A stretch of 64,000 bases of DNA from Halobacteroidaceae bacterium. Its GTDB lineage: Bacteria > Bacillota > Halanaerobiia > B1SED10-174. How positions within the stretch are numbered: the first letter of the stretch is position 1; every line of letters begins with the position of its first letter. Where the stretch lies: positions 17,774 to 81,773 of the forward strand of contig PWGV01000024.1 of NCBI GenBank assembly GCA_003554585.1, given 5' to 3'. A program made the translations under genes and the position numbers. Under the pieces are notes generated by a model. The model saw only the letters and a list, made by a program, of their open reading frames with translations, was not told the DNA's origin and searched no databases. Positions 24,893 through 33,747 of the stretch are shown piece by piece.

Positions 24893-25180
24893 CTATTCTT
24901 CCTGTTTATTTTCCGGGGGTTCCTGTTTTTCCTGTTTTTCTTGTTTTTCTTTCTTTTCTTTCTTTTCCTTCTTTTCTTTCTCTTCTACTTCTTCATCCTC
25001 ATCATCATCATCATCATCATCGTCGTCGAGGCTTCGTTGAAAATCCTTGGAAGCACTCCGGAATTCTCGCAGGCCACGGCCGATGGATTTACCAATTTCA
25101 GGTAACCTTTTGGGCCCAAAGATTAACAAAACCACAACCAGGATTAATAAAAGCTCGGGAACACCAATTCTACCAAACAT
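24893..25180 (-). CDS. tatA: Twin-arginine translocase TatA/E-type subunit with long charged tail
   Basis: A 95-residue protein. The N-terminal half is a normal TatA: short helix [30 protein letters not shown] (quoted across two parts: [15 protein letters not shown] and [15 protein letters not shown]), then an amphipathic helix [16 protein letters not shown]. The tail is extreme low complexity: a run of nine Asp followed by Glu/Lys repeats ([18 protein letters not shown]). It oligomerises to form the Tat pore. It starts the tatA-mobA-tatC operon. Confidence 0.93.
   Translation of the reverse strand: MFGRIGVPELLLILVVVLLIFGPKRLPEIGKSIGRGLREFRSASKDFQRSLDDDDDDDDDEDEEVEEKEKKEKKEKKEKQEKQEKQEPPENKQEE
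24914..25033. repeat. Microsatellite-like coding repeat in tatA
   Basis: Tandem ATC triplets (coding poly-Asp) abut a region of TTTTC/TTCTTT repeats coding for alternating Lys and Glu. Slippage here would lengthen or shorten the acidic and mixed-charge tail of TatA. Confidence 0.7.
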
Positions 25181-25381
25181 TTCTTTTCATCCTTTCCTGC
25201 AAATTGTATTAGAAAAAGTTACAAAAATTAAATAACCTAAAAGCTTGCAGAAGCTATTCCAATTTTTCTTCTTATTATTAATTCGTTTACATCCTCCTAA
25301 CTCCTTTTTTGCCCTGCGTAATTTTTGGGAAGGATTTTCCCTTCTTTCCTAAAATTATTCTAAATTAAAGGGGGGAAATAA

Positions 25382-26035
25382 ATGTCCCTATTCCAGCTTG
25401 AAGGCGTTTCAATAAAAATTCAGGACCAGCTTGTCCTCGAGAAAACCGACCTAACCATTTCACCAGATAATATTATCGGGATCTCAGGCCCCAGCGGAGG
25501 CGGAAAAACAACTTTTCTTAAGATCTTTAACCGCCTCTGGGAACCCACTACTGGAAAGGTCTACTTTGAAGGAAAACCCCTGACAGGTCTTGAACATACC
25601 CTGCTCAGGCGGGAGGTTATTCTTCTCTTTCAAGAGCCCCTCTTATTCGGACCCAGTATTCAGGATGACCTGCTTTACCCTTTTTCCCTGTCCCGTTTTC
25701 AACAGGAACCCCCGGGAGAAAAATTGCTCAAAAAAACCCTGGAGGCAATGTCCCTCCCCTTGTCTTACCTGGAAAAAGATAGTTCAGAGCTATCTGGAGG
25801 CGAAAAACAGCGGGTAGCCATAGCCCGAAGCCTCCTGCTAAAACCAAAGGTCCTTCTCCTTGACGAGCCCACTTCAGCCCTCGACCGGGATTTGAGCGAC
25901 TCTCTCCTGGATTGTATTTTGCATGTTCATAACCCCCGGTTGATATTGTTCATCTCCCACGATCAAAAACTTCTGGCCCGGGCCAGTTCCCATCTTCGCC
26001 TTGAAGATCACAAATTGGAAAAAATGGGGGTTTAA
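25382..26035 (+). CDS. fetA: ABC transporter ATPase, FetA type (iron export)
   Basis: A 217-residue ATPase. Walker A is SGPSGGGKTTFLKIF, the signature motif is SELSGGEKQRVAIARSL, Walker B is KVLLLDEPTSALDRDL, and the H-loop is LILFISHDQKLL. It is a short member matching FetA (YbbL), which with FetB exports iron and protects against oxidative stress. ATG start after GGGGGG. The stop and the fetB start overlap. Confidence 0.88.
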   Translation: MSLFQLEGVSIKIQDQLVLEKTDLTISPDNIIGISGPSGGGKTTFLKIFNRLWEPTTGKVYFEGKPLTGLEHTLLRREVILLFQEPLLFGPSIQDDLLYPFSLSRFQQEPPGEKLLKKTLEAMSLPLSYLEKDSSELSGGEKQRVAIARSLLLKPKVLLLDEPTSALDRDLSDSLLDCILHVHNPRLILFISHDQKLLARASSHLRLEDHKLEKMGV

Positions 26036-26835
26036 TGATGAGTGTTGATATACCTTTATCAGGAATGATCTTGGCCTACATTCTTTTTTTCCTTGTCTTT
26101 GGCCTTTCTCAACTTAACCGGCTTAAATTAACCAAAGACCTCATTGTCTCAACAATCCGAATGACGCTGCAATTAATCCTGGTTGGCTGGGTTCTGGTTT
26201 ATATATTCGAGTGGGAATCTCCCATTATTATAACCGGAATTTTCCTGGTCATGGTCTTTTTTGGGGCCTGGACAATAATGGAACGCTCCGGAGTTGCTTT
26301 TTTCCAGATCTTTTTAAGCCTTTTGGGAGCGCTTTTATTTGGAACTGGTTTCGTCCTGCTATTTTTCCTGCTTTTTATTGTTGGTGTAACACCCTGGTAC
26401 AATCCCCAGTTTTTCATCCCGCTGGCGGGAATGATAATCGGTAATTCCATGAACGGAAGCACTCTCGCGGTGGAAAGGTTTTTTACCGGTGTCCGGGAGA
26501 GGAAACTGGAAATTGAGACCAAGGCAGCCCTTGGAGCCAATGCCAAAGAAGCTTCTCTGGAAATATTCAAACAATCCTATAAAGCTGCCCTGCTTCCCAC
26601 CCTTTCTTCAATGACCGGTATGGGCATCGTTTTCCTTCCGGGCATGATGACCGGGCAGATTTTGGGCGGGACTCCACCTCTTGTTGCAATAAAATACCAG
26701 ATAACAATAATGCTTGCTATCCTGGCCAGTGTTGCTCTTTCCAGTTTTATGGTTTTGCTTTTAGAACGCCGCTTCCTGTTTAGTCCACTTGATTTACCCC
26801 GCTATAACCTCTTCAAGAATAAAACGAAGAAATAA
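26035..26835 (+). CDS. fetB: ABC transporter permease, FetB type (UPF0014)
   Basis: A 266-residue membrane protein with about seven helices. The long central motif MIIGNSMNGSTLAVERFFTG and the following KAALGANAKEASLEIFKQSY, SSMTGMGIVFLPGMMTGQIL are hallmarks of the UPF0014/FetB family. It forms the iron exporter with FetA. The genes overlap by one base (TAATG); the second ATG at 26038 is slightly better spaced from GGGGG. Confidence 0.9.
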   Translation: MMSVDIPLSGMILAYILFFLVFGLSQLNRLKLTKDLIVSTIRMTLQLILVGWVLVYIFEWESPIIITGIFLVMVFFGAWTIMERSGVAFFQIFLSLLGALLFGTGFVLLFFLLFIVGVTPWYNPQFFIPLAGMIIGNSMNGSTLAVERFFTGVRERKLEIETKAALGANAKEASLEIFKQSYKAALLPTLSSMTGMGIVFLPGMMTGQILGGTPPLVAIKYQITIMLAILASVALSSFMVLLLERRFLFSPLDLPRYNLFKNKTKK

Positions 26836-26847
26836 GGAGAAATTGAT

Positions 26848-27933
26848 ATGGTTAAAAATATTTCCTTGCTCTTGATAATAACCGCACTTCTGTTACTGCC
26901 GACCCCTGCAGGGGATATCTCTCCCACGGAAGAGAAAACGCAGGGAAGAGTTCTGCACGTGGGGCAACCCACTCCCACTGCAGAAGGTTGGGAAGAACAG
27001 GAAGTAATTATTAAAATTACCCGGGGGGTTTTTGCAGGAGAAACCGTATCCACCCAAAATTCTTTAAGCGGGAACCCCCGATTCGATATCAACCTGGAAG
27101 AAGGAGATCTGGTAATCCTGTCCCTGGAAAAAACCGATGGTTATCTGCAGGGTGTAAAGATAAATAATTTCGGCCGCCACCCCTTTCTTATTATTCTTGC
27201 CGCCATCTTTATTACCACCCTTATAATTATTGGAAAGAAAAAAGGTTCTCATTCTCTTGCCGCCCTGACAATAACCATTCTCCTGATTATCAAGGTTCTT
27301 TTACCACTATTATTACAGGGCTATAGCCCTCTGCCCCTGATCTCAATTTTCGCCATATTCGTTGCCGCCATTACCCTTTTAATTATTAGTGGTTTAAATT
27401 TAAAGACCCTTTCCGCTATTCTGGGTATCGGGGGCGGACTTTTGGTAGCAGCAATCCTTGCTGTCCTTTTCGGGCAACTCAGCCAATTAACCGGTTTTGT
27501 CTCTCACGAAGCTCCGCTCCTGCAGTTTATCGGGGGAGCAGGTCTCAATTTAGAAGGTCTGCTTTATGGGGCAATTGTTCTGGGGGCCCTGGGAGCTATA
27601 ATGGACGTGACCATTTCGGTTGCTTCGGGACTGGAACAGGTAAGCCTGGCCCAGCCCCGGGCCACAGTTGGCGAGCTATATGGTGCAGGTATTGCCATCG
27701 GCCGCGATATAATGGGAACCATGATCAATACTCTGATCCTTGCCTATGTCGGGGGCGCTCTTCCCCTGCTCCTTTTGCTGCTTGCAGAACAACCTTCTCT
27801 GCTAGGCCTTATAAATATGGACCTTATCGCTTCGGAAATTTTGAGAGCCCTGGCCGGGAGTACTGGCCTGATTTTTTCAATTCCCCTTACTGCCATTATC
27901 AGTGCAGCTTTTTTAAATAAGGAGAAAAAGTAA
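26848..27933 (+). CDS. YibE/F family membrane protein
   Basis: A 361-residue protein: an N-terminal hydrophobic signal-like segment, an extracytoplasmic beta domain to about residue 105 (GRVLHVGQ, FDINLEEGDLVILSL), then seven or so helices. The core phrases SHEAPLLQFIGGAGLNLEGL, GALGAIMDVTISVASGLEQV and AIGRDIMGTMINTLILAYVGGALPLLLLL (in parts) are typical of YibE/F. Function unknown. It follows fetB by 12 bases and is probably cotranscribed with fetAB, suggesting, without proof, a link to metal or envelope stress. Confidence 0.88.
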   Translation: MVKNISLLLIITALLLLPTPAGDISPTEEKTQGRVLHVGQPTPTAEGWEEQEVIIKITRGVFAGETVSTQNSLSGNPRFDINLEEGDLVILSLEKTDGYLQGVKINNFGRHPFLIILAAIFITTLIIIGKKKGSHSLAALTITILLIIKVLLPLLLQGYSPLPLISIFAIFVAAITLLIISGLNLKTLSAILGIGGGLLVAAILAVLFGQLSQLTGFVSHEAPLLQFIGGAGLNLEGLLYGAIVLGALGAIMDVTISVASGLEQVSLAQPRATVGELYGAGIAIGRDIMGTMINTLILAYVGGALPLLLLLLAEQPSLLGLINMDLIASEILRALAGSTGLIFSIPLTAIISAAFLNKEKK

Positions 27934-27974
27934 AAGAGAGGTCACCCAATCCCGGAATTGGGTGGCCCTCTCTG
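27921..27974 (-). terminator. Large hairpin between converging transcripts
   Basis: AGAGAGG-CACCCAAT and ATTGGGTG-CCTCTCT form a 15-17-bp stem. On the minus strand it is followed by TTTTACTTTTT and ends the GH1 transcript. On the plus strand, after YibE/F, there is no T run. Confidence 0.7.
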
Positions 27975-28063
27975 TGGTGGGGGGTTATTACCTGATTTTA
28001 TGTGCTCCTTACTTTAAATTTCTACACTAGAAAAAATTTACCTGCAAAAATTTCATTAAAACA

Positions 28064-29318
28064 TCACTTTACCCTATTACTACCTGTCTCCAATAACTTC
28101 CCATTATTAGAAGCCAGTTCCCGGTAATAAGAACAAACCCGGCGGGGGCTTCTTTTCTGAGTTACAAAATCCACTTGATATAAGCCAAAACGGGGGACAT
28201 AACCTTCAGCCCATTCAAAGTTGTCCAGCAGGGTCCAGTAGAAATAACCCAAAACCGGAACACCCTCTTCCAGGGCCCGCCTTACCTGCTCCAGGTGAGA
28301 GGTTAAAAAGTCAATCTTTTCCTCATCAGAACGAGGAATTCCGTTTTCAGTTATCATAACTGGCAGGGAATAATCCCTGTCAATTTTTTATAAGTCTGTA
28401 AAGACCCTCCGGGTAAATTTCCCAGCCAAGTTCATTCCTCGGAAGTTCCTCTTTTTCCACAGTTTTGGTAAAAAAAGTCGCAGGATTTTTCAGGGAAAGA
28501 GCCACCAAATCCCGGGAATAATAGTTCAGACCAAAAAAATCAGCCGCACCATTTTTAATTGTTTTGTTTACAAAGCGCCAGTTGAAAAAATAATCCAATA
28601 ACCTGGAGGCATTCCGGACCGAAATTGAATGGGAAGCGGGGTTCATTATCCTGAGATGATGAGCTATCCCGGCAGCGGGGGCAGAAAGCTTATTTTTTTG
28701 ATAAAAGTCATGCAGGTCCCGGTAAACCATTTCATTCGCTCCTGCCATGTTTTGCAAAACCTTGAGGGCTTTAAATAGTTTGCCCTTTTTTCCCGGCGGC
28801 CAGTTCCCTTCCAGGTACCCCTGGTAAACATAAACCGTAGGTTCGTTAATAATCACCCAGTACTTTACAAAAGGAGCAAACTCCCGGACAACCTTCCTGC
28901 AATATTCTCGAAAATAGGAGAGGTTTGAACTTTTTTCCCAGCCCCCCATTTTAGCAAACCAGGTGGGGTTGGTGAAATGGTGAAGTGTAACAACTGGTTC
29001 TATTCCTCTCTCCTGCAAACCCGCAAGAAGTTTCCGGTAGAAAGCAATTCCTTCCTCGGAAAATTCTCCAGGTCGCGGTTCAACCCTGGCCCATTCAATT
29101 CCAAAGCGGTAGGCATTGTCTTCCAGTTCGGAAAGCAAATCCAGGTCTTCCCGGTACAGGTGGTAATATTGGCAGGCTTTTAAAGGGGTTGAACTATCTT
29201 TTGTGTTGCCCCCTGCAGCCCAGTGGTACCAATCATGGTTGGTTAACCCTCCCTCTACCTGGGTCGCTGCAGTGGCAGTTTCCCATAAAAACCCTTCTGG
29301 AAACCCCATGGTTATCAC
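28064..29318 (-). pseudogene. GH1 beta-glucosidase, interrupted by a +1 frameshift
   Basis: The 5' part (29318-28380) encodes about 312 residues of a family 1 glycosidase: GFPEGFLWETATAATQVEGG, TLHHFTNPTWF, and VIINEPTVYVYQGY with the acid/base Glu. The frame stops at TGA after LYRLIKN, but the sequence continues in another frame as IDRDYSLPVMITENGIPRS, which carries the Glu nucleophile (ITENG) and the C-terminal YFYWTLLDNFEWAEGY to 28064. Skipping one base in an A6 run (complement of 28384-28389) joins the halves into a normal enzyme of about 417 residues. Both catalytic residues are intact, so the break is recent, a sequencing or assembly error, or slippage. Confidence 0.85.
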
Positions 29319-29371
29319 CTCAAATTAATATTCCTTTGTATTCCAGTTTTTTCCCGCAACTTAAATTTTGT

Positions 29372-29401
29372 TTGCAACTCTGAACCTTTTGATAGTATAA
29401 T
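29372..29401 (+). promoter_or_regulatory. Sigma-A promoter of mgtE
   Basis: TTGCAA, an 18-base spacer and TATAAT lie about 35 bases before the mgtE start. The leader is too short for an M-box magnesium riboswitch. Confidence 0.7.
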
Positions 29402-29434
29402 TAACTTATCTGGTCCCTTCTGGAGGTGATTTTT

Positions 29435-30805
29435 ATGAGCCTGAGACTCGAAGAAGAAGTTTCGATGGTAGAAGAAATGCTGGAGGAAGGCCGCCTGGAA
29501 GATGCTAAAAAATTCCTTAATCAGAATGCAACCAAAGCCGCTCACATTATCGACTACCTTCCCTTCCCTTTAATCGGTCCGGCCTTTAGACTGCTGTCTA
29601 AAAACAATGCCATTGAGGTTTTTGAAGAGCTCGAACCCGAAGATCAAACCCAGGTAATTGAAAGCCTTGGTACTGAAGAAGGGGCGAAAATGTTTTCGCA
29701 CCTCCCCCCTGATGACCAGATTCAATTACTCGACGAAGTCCCGGCAAAAGTCGCCAAAAAACTTCTGGCCTCCCTGGGTAAAAATCAGCTGGATACTGCA
29801 ATGACCCTTCTTGGTTACCCCCGGGGTAGCGCCGGGCGATTGATGACTCCGAATTACCTATCCTTAAAAAAAGAGATGACTGTCAAGGAAGCCCTGGACC
29901 GGATTCGCAGAGCAGGGCTAACCTCGGAAACTATTTACTATTGTTATGTCACCGACCGGGAACGGCATCTGGAAGGGGTTGTTTCCCTAAGGAACCTGGT
30001 AGTAGCCGAAACTGAGCAAATAGTCCAGGACCTCATGGATCCCGAGGTAATTGCCGTTAACACCCATGACAAACAGGAACTTGTGGCCCGCCTTCTTGGT
30101 GACCTCGACTTTCTCGCTATCCCGGTTGTTGACAAAGAAAACCGGCTGGTGGGGATCATTACAATTGACGATGCCATTGATGTCCTGGAGAAAGAGGAAA
30201 CAATGACTGCTTACTCTTCTGTTGGTGTTACACCAGTAGAGCAGGAAGGACTCCGCAGTTTGAGGTTAATCGAAGGCCCGATGACACAATCCCTGCGGGT
30301 CAGGTTGCCTTTCCTTCTGATAACCCTGGTCGGGGGGATGGTAGCAGGACGGTTAATAGGAGCATTTGAGCAAACTCTGGAAACAGTTGTGGCCCTGGCC
30401 TTTTTCATTCCCGTTATTATGGATATGGGCGGGAATGTCGGAACTCAGTCCTCTACGATTTTCGCCCGGGCCATTGCCCTGGGGCAGATAAAGCTTGACA
30501 GTTTCTGGTCTTACTTGCTCCGGGAAGGCCTTGTTGGCCTGGCCCTTGGTTTGTTAATCGGAATTGGAGGAGGGCTATTCGCCTGGGTATGGCAGGGAGA
30601 TATTAATATCGGGATTGTAGTTGGGCTTTCCCTGATCTTTACCATGGTCCTGGCGAGTATTCTCGGGTTTTTAATCCCCCGCCTGGTGCTGGCCATGGGC
30701 TTTGACCAGGCAGCGGGTTCCGTTCCCATAATCACCAGTATTAAAGATATGAGCGGAATTTTAATTTATTTCCTGCTTGCCAATTTTTTCCTGGGAATTG
30801 TTTAA
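29435..30805 (+). CDS. mgtE: Magnesium transporter MgtE
   Basis: A 456-residue Mg2+ channel. Cytoplasmic N-domain (about 1-130) of superhelical repeats (LPPDDQIQLLDEVPAKVAKKLL), a CBS pair (about 135-250, with LMTPNYLSLKKEMTVKEAL and DFLAIPVVDKENRLVGIIT), a connecting helix and five helices. The pore region PVIMDMGGNVGTQSSTIFAR carries the Mg-binding Asp, and the last helix has AAGSVPIITSIKDMSG. The start at 29435 follows GGAGG; the in-frame GTG at 29426 lies within that site. Confidence 0.96.
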   Translation: MSLRLEEEVSMVEEMLEEGRLEDAKKFLNQNATKAAHIIDYLPFPLIGPAFRLLSKNNAIEVFEELEPEDQTQVIESLGTEEGAKMFSHLPPDDQIQLLDEVPAKVAKKLLASLGKNQLDTAMTLLGYPRGSAGRLMTPNYLSLKKEMTVKEALDRIRRAGLTSETIYYCYVTDRERHLEGVVSLRNLVVAETEQIVQDLMDPEVIAVNTHDKQELVARLLGDLDFLAIPVVDKENRLVGIITIDDAIDVLEKEETMTAYSSVGVTPVEQEGLRSLRLIEGPMTQSLRVRLPFLLITLVGGMVAGRLIGAFEQTLETVVALAFFIPVIMDMGGNVGTQSSTIFARAIALGQIKLDSFWSYLLREGLVGLALGLLIGIGGGLFAWVWQGDINIGIVVGLSLIFTMVLASILGFLIPRLVLAMGFDQAAGSVPIITSIKDMSGILIYFLLANFFLGIV

Positions 30806-30807
30806 AA

Positions 30808-30834
30808 GGAGGCCCCTTTGCGGGGCTCTTTTTG
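30808..30834 (+). terminator. Terminator after mgtE
   Basis: GCCCC-tttgc-GGGGC with flanking A-T pairing, followed by TCTTTTT, directly after the mgtE stop. Confidence 0.8.
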
Positions 30835-30892
30835 ATAATGGGAAAGGGATACAAGGGTTAGTGACGAATTAACAAAAAAAGGGGTGATTTAG

Positions 30893-31381
30893 ATGAGTAA
30901 AACCAAAAAAATCCTCGAATACGCTTTGGAAATAGAAAAGAAAGGGGCTTCCTTTTACAAAGAACAGGCCAATAACGTTCAAAATCAAGAGGCTAAAAAG
31001 CTTTTTGAAAAATTATCTGACTTTGAAGAGAAGCACGTGAACTATATTCAGAATAAGCTTGAAGAACTGAGCAAAAAACAGGCAATAGTCTTTGATCCCG
31101 AGGAAATTTCCGAAGAAGAATTTATTTTTGAATCCCGCAAGCAGGAAGAACTGGATAAACAAACAAAAAATGATCTCCCCATTATACGCATGGCTTATTT
31201 AATTGAGAAAGATTTCCACGACTTCTACAAAAAAGCAAGTCAGCAGGTTTCAGAAAAAGACGCTAAAGACCTTTTTATTGAACTCGCTAACTGGGAAGAA
31301 AAACACCTCAACTACCTCTACAAAATGTACCAGCAACTGATGCAGGAGTTCTGGTTTGACATGGGCTTTGAACCTTTTTAA
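30893..31381 (+). CDS. Rubrerythrin-like diiron protein (second copy)
   Basis: A 162-residue protein paralogous to the one at 19862-20377. Helix 1 YALEIEKKGASFYKEQ, helix 2 DFEEKHVNYI, helix 3 YLIEKDFHDFYKKA and helix 4 NWEEKHLNYL provide four Glu and two His for a diiron site. The two halves repeat each other clearly (EKKGASFYK...EEKHVNYI against EKDFHDFYK...EEKHLNYL). No rubredoxin domain. Role inferred: peroxide handling or iron binding in an anaerobe. ATG start after GGGGTGA. Confidence 0.85.
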   Translation: MSKTKKILEYALEIEKKGASFYKEQANNVQNQEAKKLFEKLSDFEEKHVNYIQNKLEELSKKQAIVFDPEEISEEEFIFESRKQEELDKQTKNDLPIIRMAYLIEKDFHDFYKKASQQVSEKDAKDLFIELANWEEKHLNYLYKMYQQLMQEFWFDMGFEPF

Positions 31382-31417
31382 TAATTTCTTCTTCTTTTTA
31401 CAGGAGGTATCACCCCG

Positions 31418-32275
31418 ATGGAATTCCGACCCCTAAAACCTGAAGATAAAGATGTGGCCCTGGCCATTGCTGCTGAAACCTGGAATGGCGAGGACTATAT
31501 TCACCTGATCTGGGATGAGTGGCTAAATGAAGAAGATGGTGAATTTACCGCCATTCTCAGCAAGGGAGAACTGGTTGGTTATGGCAAATATACCCTCCTC
31601 GGACCGGGTGAGGTCTGGCTGCACGGCGCCCGAATAAAAAAAGAAAGGCGGGGTGAGGGTATTGGCAGTGCCCTGCTCGAATATTTTCTGAATAAAGCCC
31701 AAAAAGATGGAATGGAAGTAGTTCGTTACGCAGCCCACGCTTCCAACGATTCATCTATCAACATGGGGTTAAACAGGGGAGCCAGAATTGTTGGCAAATA
31801 TCATCTTTTCAGCCGTCCCCTGACCGCACCCACCCCTGCAGCCAAAACAGTTCCTCACCAGGTAACGGAAATCACTCCCCAGGTTATCGAAGATATTCAG
31901 CGTTGTCCTTTCATTAAATATGGCAACGGGTTTATGGCCTCTAACTGGCAGCTCCGTAAAGTGAGCCGGCACAGTCTTGAACAATACCTGGAGAAAGGTG
32001 AAATTTACGGCATGCATCGGGGTTATATTTTGTATACCCCTCCTTCTTCTCCCAAGGATTTTGCCTATATCTCAGCTATTTCTGGTAGCCTTGAAGTTCA
32101 GAATCTACTCCTGAATTGGGCTTTAAATCAGAGTAAAAAACAAAAAGCAGGCTCGGTTATGGTAAAAATCCCCTCCTACCCTCCCCTGATCCAGTTTTTC
32201 CGCAGGCGAGGATTTTTGCCCTGGGGCAAAACTACCGAGTCCGATTTTCTTTTACTTGAGTTTAAAACTTCTTGA
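31418..32275 (+). CDS. GNAT N-acetyltransferase with extra C-terminal domain
   Basis: A 285-residue protein. The first 135 residues are a GNAT domain: FRPLKPEDKDVALAIAAETW, GELVGYGKYTLL, and the acetyl-CoA loop RIKKERRGEGIGSALLEYFL followed by NDSSINMGLNRGARIVGKY. The remaining 150 residues (VTEITPQVIEDIQRCPF ... VMVKIPSYPPLIQFFRRRGF) look like a second, more divergent GNAT-like half. Substrate unknown. ATG start after GGAGG. It sits just upstream of tldD, but with a 95-base gap. Confidence 0.85.
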   Translation: MEFRPLKPEDKDVALAIAAETWNGEDYIHLIWDEWLNEEDGEFTAILSKGELVGYGKYTLLGPGEVWLHGARIKKERRGEGIGSALLEYFLNKAQKDGMEVVRYAAHASNDSSINMGLNRGARIVGKYHLFSRPLTAPTPAAKTVPHQVTEITPQVIEDIQRCPFIKYGNGFMASNWQLRKVSRHSLEQYLEKGEIYGMHRGYILYTPPSSPKDFAYISAISGSLEVQNLLLNWALNQSKKQKAGSVMVKIPSYPPLIQFFRRRGFLPWGKTTESDFLLLEFKTS

Positions 32276-32370
32276 GGTTCAATTTTCCGCAAGAAGCAGG
32301 AGAAAAAATAAATACTATGGACCAGAGAAAAATCTATCTCCTTTTCCCTGGCCTTTGGAGGTGATTTTTT

Positions 32371-33747
32371 TTGCAATCAAAACTGCAAAACCTTGTTTCC
32401 CTGAGTAATTCTGATTACTGTGATATCCGTATTGAAGAAACAGAAGTCACTCTTATTTCTTTCCGGGGCAAAGAGATCGAAAAAATGGAGGGGAAAATTC
32501 AGTTTGGAGGTTGTATAAGGACCCTCATCGGAAGCGGTTGGGGTTTTGTTGCGTTTAACCGGCTGGATGAACTGGAAGATAAGCTTCGCCGGGCTGAAGA
32601 ACAGGCCCGGGCCATTAACCGGGTCAAAGCAGGTTCAATTTCTCTTGCTCCCTCCCAAAAATTTATTGACCGGGTTTTTACCCCCTACCGGGAAGATCCC
32701 CGGAAGGTTTCTTTAAAAGAAAAGGCAGAGCTTCTCGAACATTATAATCAGTTAATTCTAGAAACTGACCCCCGCATTACCAGCACCCGCATCGTCTACT
32801 TTGACAAACATACCGACTGGTATTATACCAATTCCCATGGTTCTTATATTTACCAGGAAAAGACGGATATCGGAGGCAATCTGGGGGCTACCGCCAGCGA
32901 TGGAGAAGAAAGAACTTACGATTCGGTCACTTTTGGCTCAACTAACGATTTCAACTCCGCCCGAAACCACGATGAAGCAGTGATCGCTGCTGCCCAAAGG
33001 GCTGCAGATCAATTAACCGCCCCTACCGTCAGGGGTGGAGAATACACAGTTATTCTTGACCCGGAAATGGCGGGTCTTTTCGTCCACGAAGCCTTCGGCC
33101 ATTTAAGTGAAGCCGATGAAATCTACGAAGACAAAAATCTCCTGAAATTAATGGAGCTGGGCACCCGTTACGGCCCCTCATTTTTAAATATTTATGACAG
33201 CGGGCAGGAATGGGGCAACCGGGGTTGCATGAAATATGATGACGAAGGAACTCCCACCGAAAAAACCTACCTGATAAAAGGAGGAGAAGTTATTGGGCAC
33301 CTCCATTCCCGGGAATCTGCTTCCAGGATGAATGCCCGCCCAACCGGAAACGCCCGGGCAATTAATTACCGCTTTCCACCAATCTGCCGAATGCGGTCTA
33401 CCTGTATTGAAGGAGGTAAGGATAAATTTGAGGACATGCTCTCCGGTATAGACCTCGGCGTTTACGCAATTGGAGGTATTGGGGGAGAAACAAATGGCGA
33501 ACTGTTTACATTTACCGCCACCAGGGGCCAGATGATCCGCAATGGACGCCTTGCTGAACCTGTAAAAAACGTTACTCTTACCGGCAATGTCTTTCACACT
33601 CTGGATAATATCGATAAAATCGGAGACGATTTTTCATTTTTAAATAACGCCGGGGGCTGCGGAAAATTCGAGCAGTCTCCCCTGCCCACAAGCGAAGGCT
33701 CACCCCATATCCGCATCAAAAATGTAATTATCGGGGGTGAAAGCTAA
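32371..33747 (+). CDS. tldD: Metalloprotease TldD
   Basis: A 458-residue subunit of the heterodimeric TldD/TldE zinc protease. The active site FVHEAFGHLSEADEIYE has the HExxxH motif whose Glu and His residues bind and use zinc. GCMKYDDEGTPTEKTYLIKGG and ARAINYRFPPICRMRSTCIEGG follow the family order, with another zinc-site Cys near the end (NNAGGCGKFEQSPLPTSEG). The protease trims unfolded or modified peptides; in E. coli it matures microcin B17. TTG start 7 bases after GGAGGTGA. It overlaps tldE by one base. Confidence 0.95.
   Translation: MQSKLQNLVSLSNSDYCDIRIEETEVTLISFRGKEIEKMEGKIQFGGCIRTLIGSGWGFVAFNRLDELEDKLRRAEEQARAINRVKAGSISLAPSQKFIDRVFTPYREDPRKVSLKEKAELLEHYNQLILETDPRITSTRIVYFDKHTDWYYTNSHGSYIYQEKTDIGGNLGATASDGEERTYDSVTFGSTNDFNSARNHDEAVIAAAQRAADQLTAPTVRGGEYTVILDPEMAGLFVHEAFGHLSEADEIYEDKNLLKLMELGTRYGPSFLNIYDSGQEWGNRGCMKYDDEGTPTEKTYLIKGGEVIGHLHSRESASRMNARPTGNARAINYRFPPICRMRSTCIEGGKDKFEDMLSGIDLGVYAIGGIGGETNGELFTFTATRGQMIRNGRLAEPVKNVTLTGNVFHTLDNIDKIGDDFSFLNNAGGCGKFEQSPLPTSEGSPHIRIKNVIIGGES

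Noticed and set aside
29319..29434. M-box magnesium riboswitch before mgtE
   Set aside because: The leader from the predicted promoter to the start is only about 30 bases, too short for the structure.
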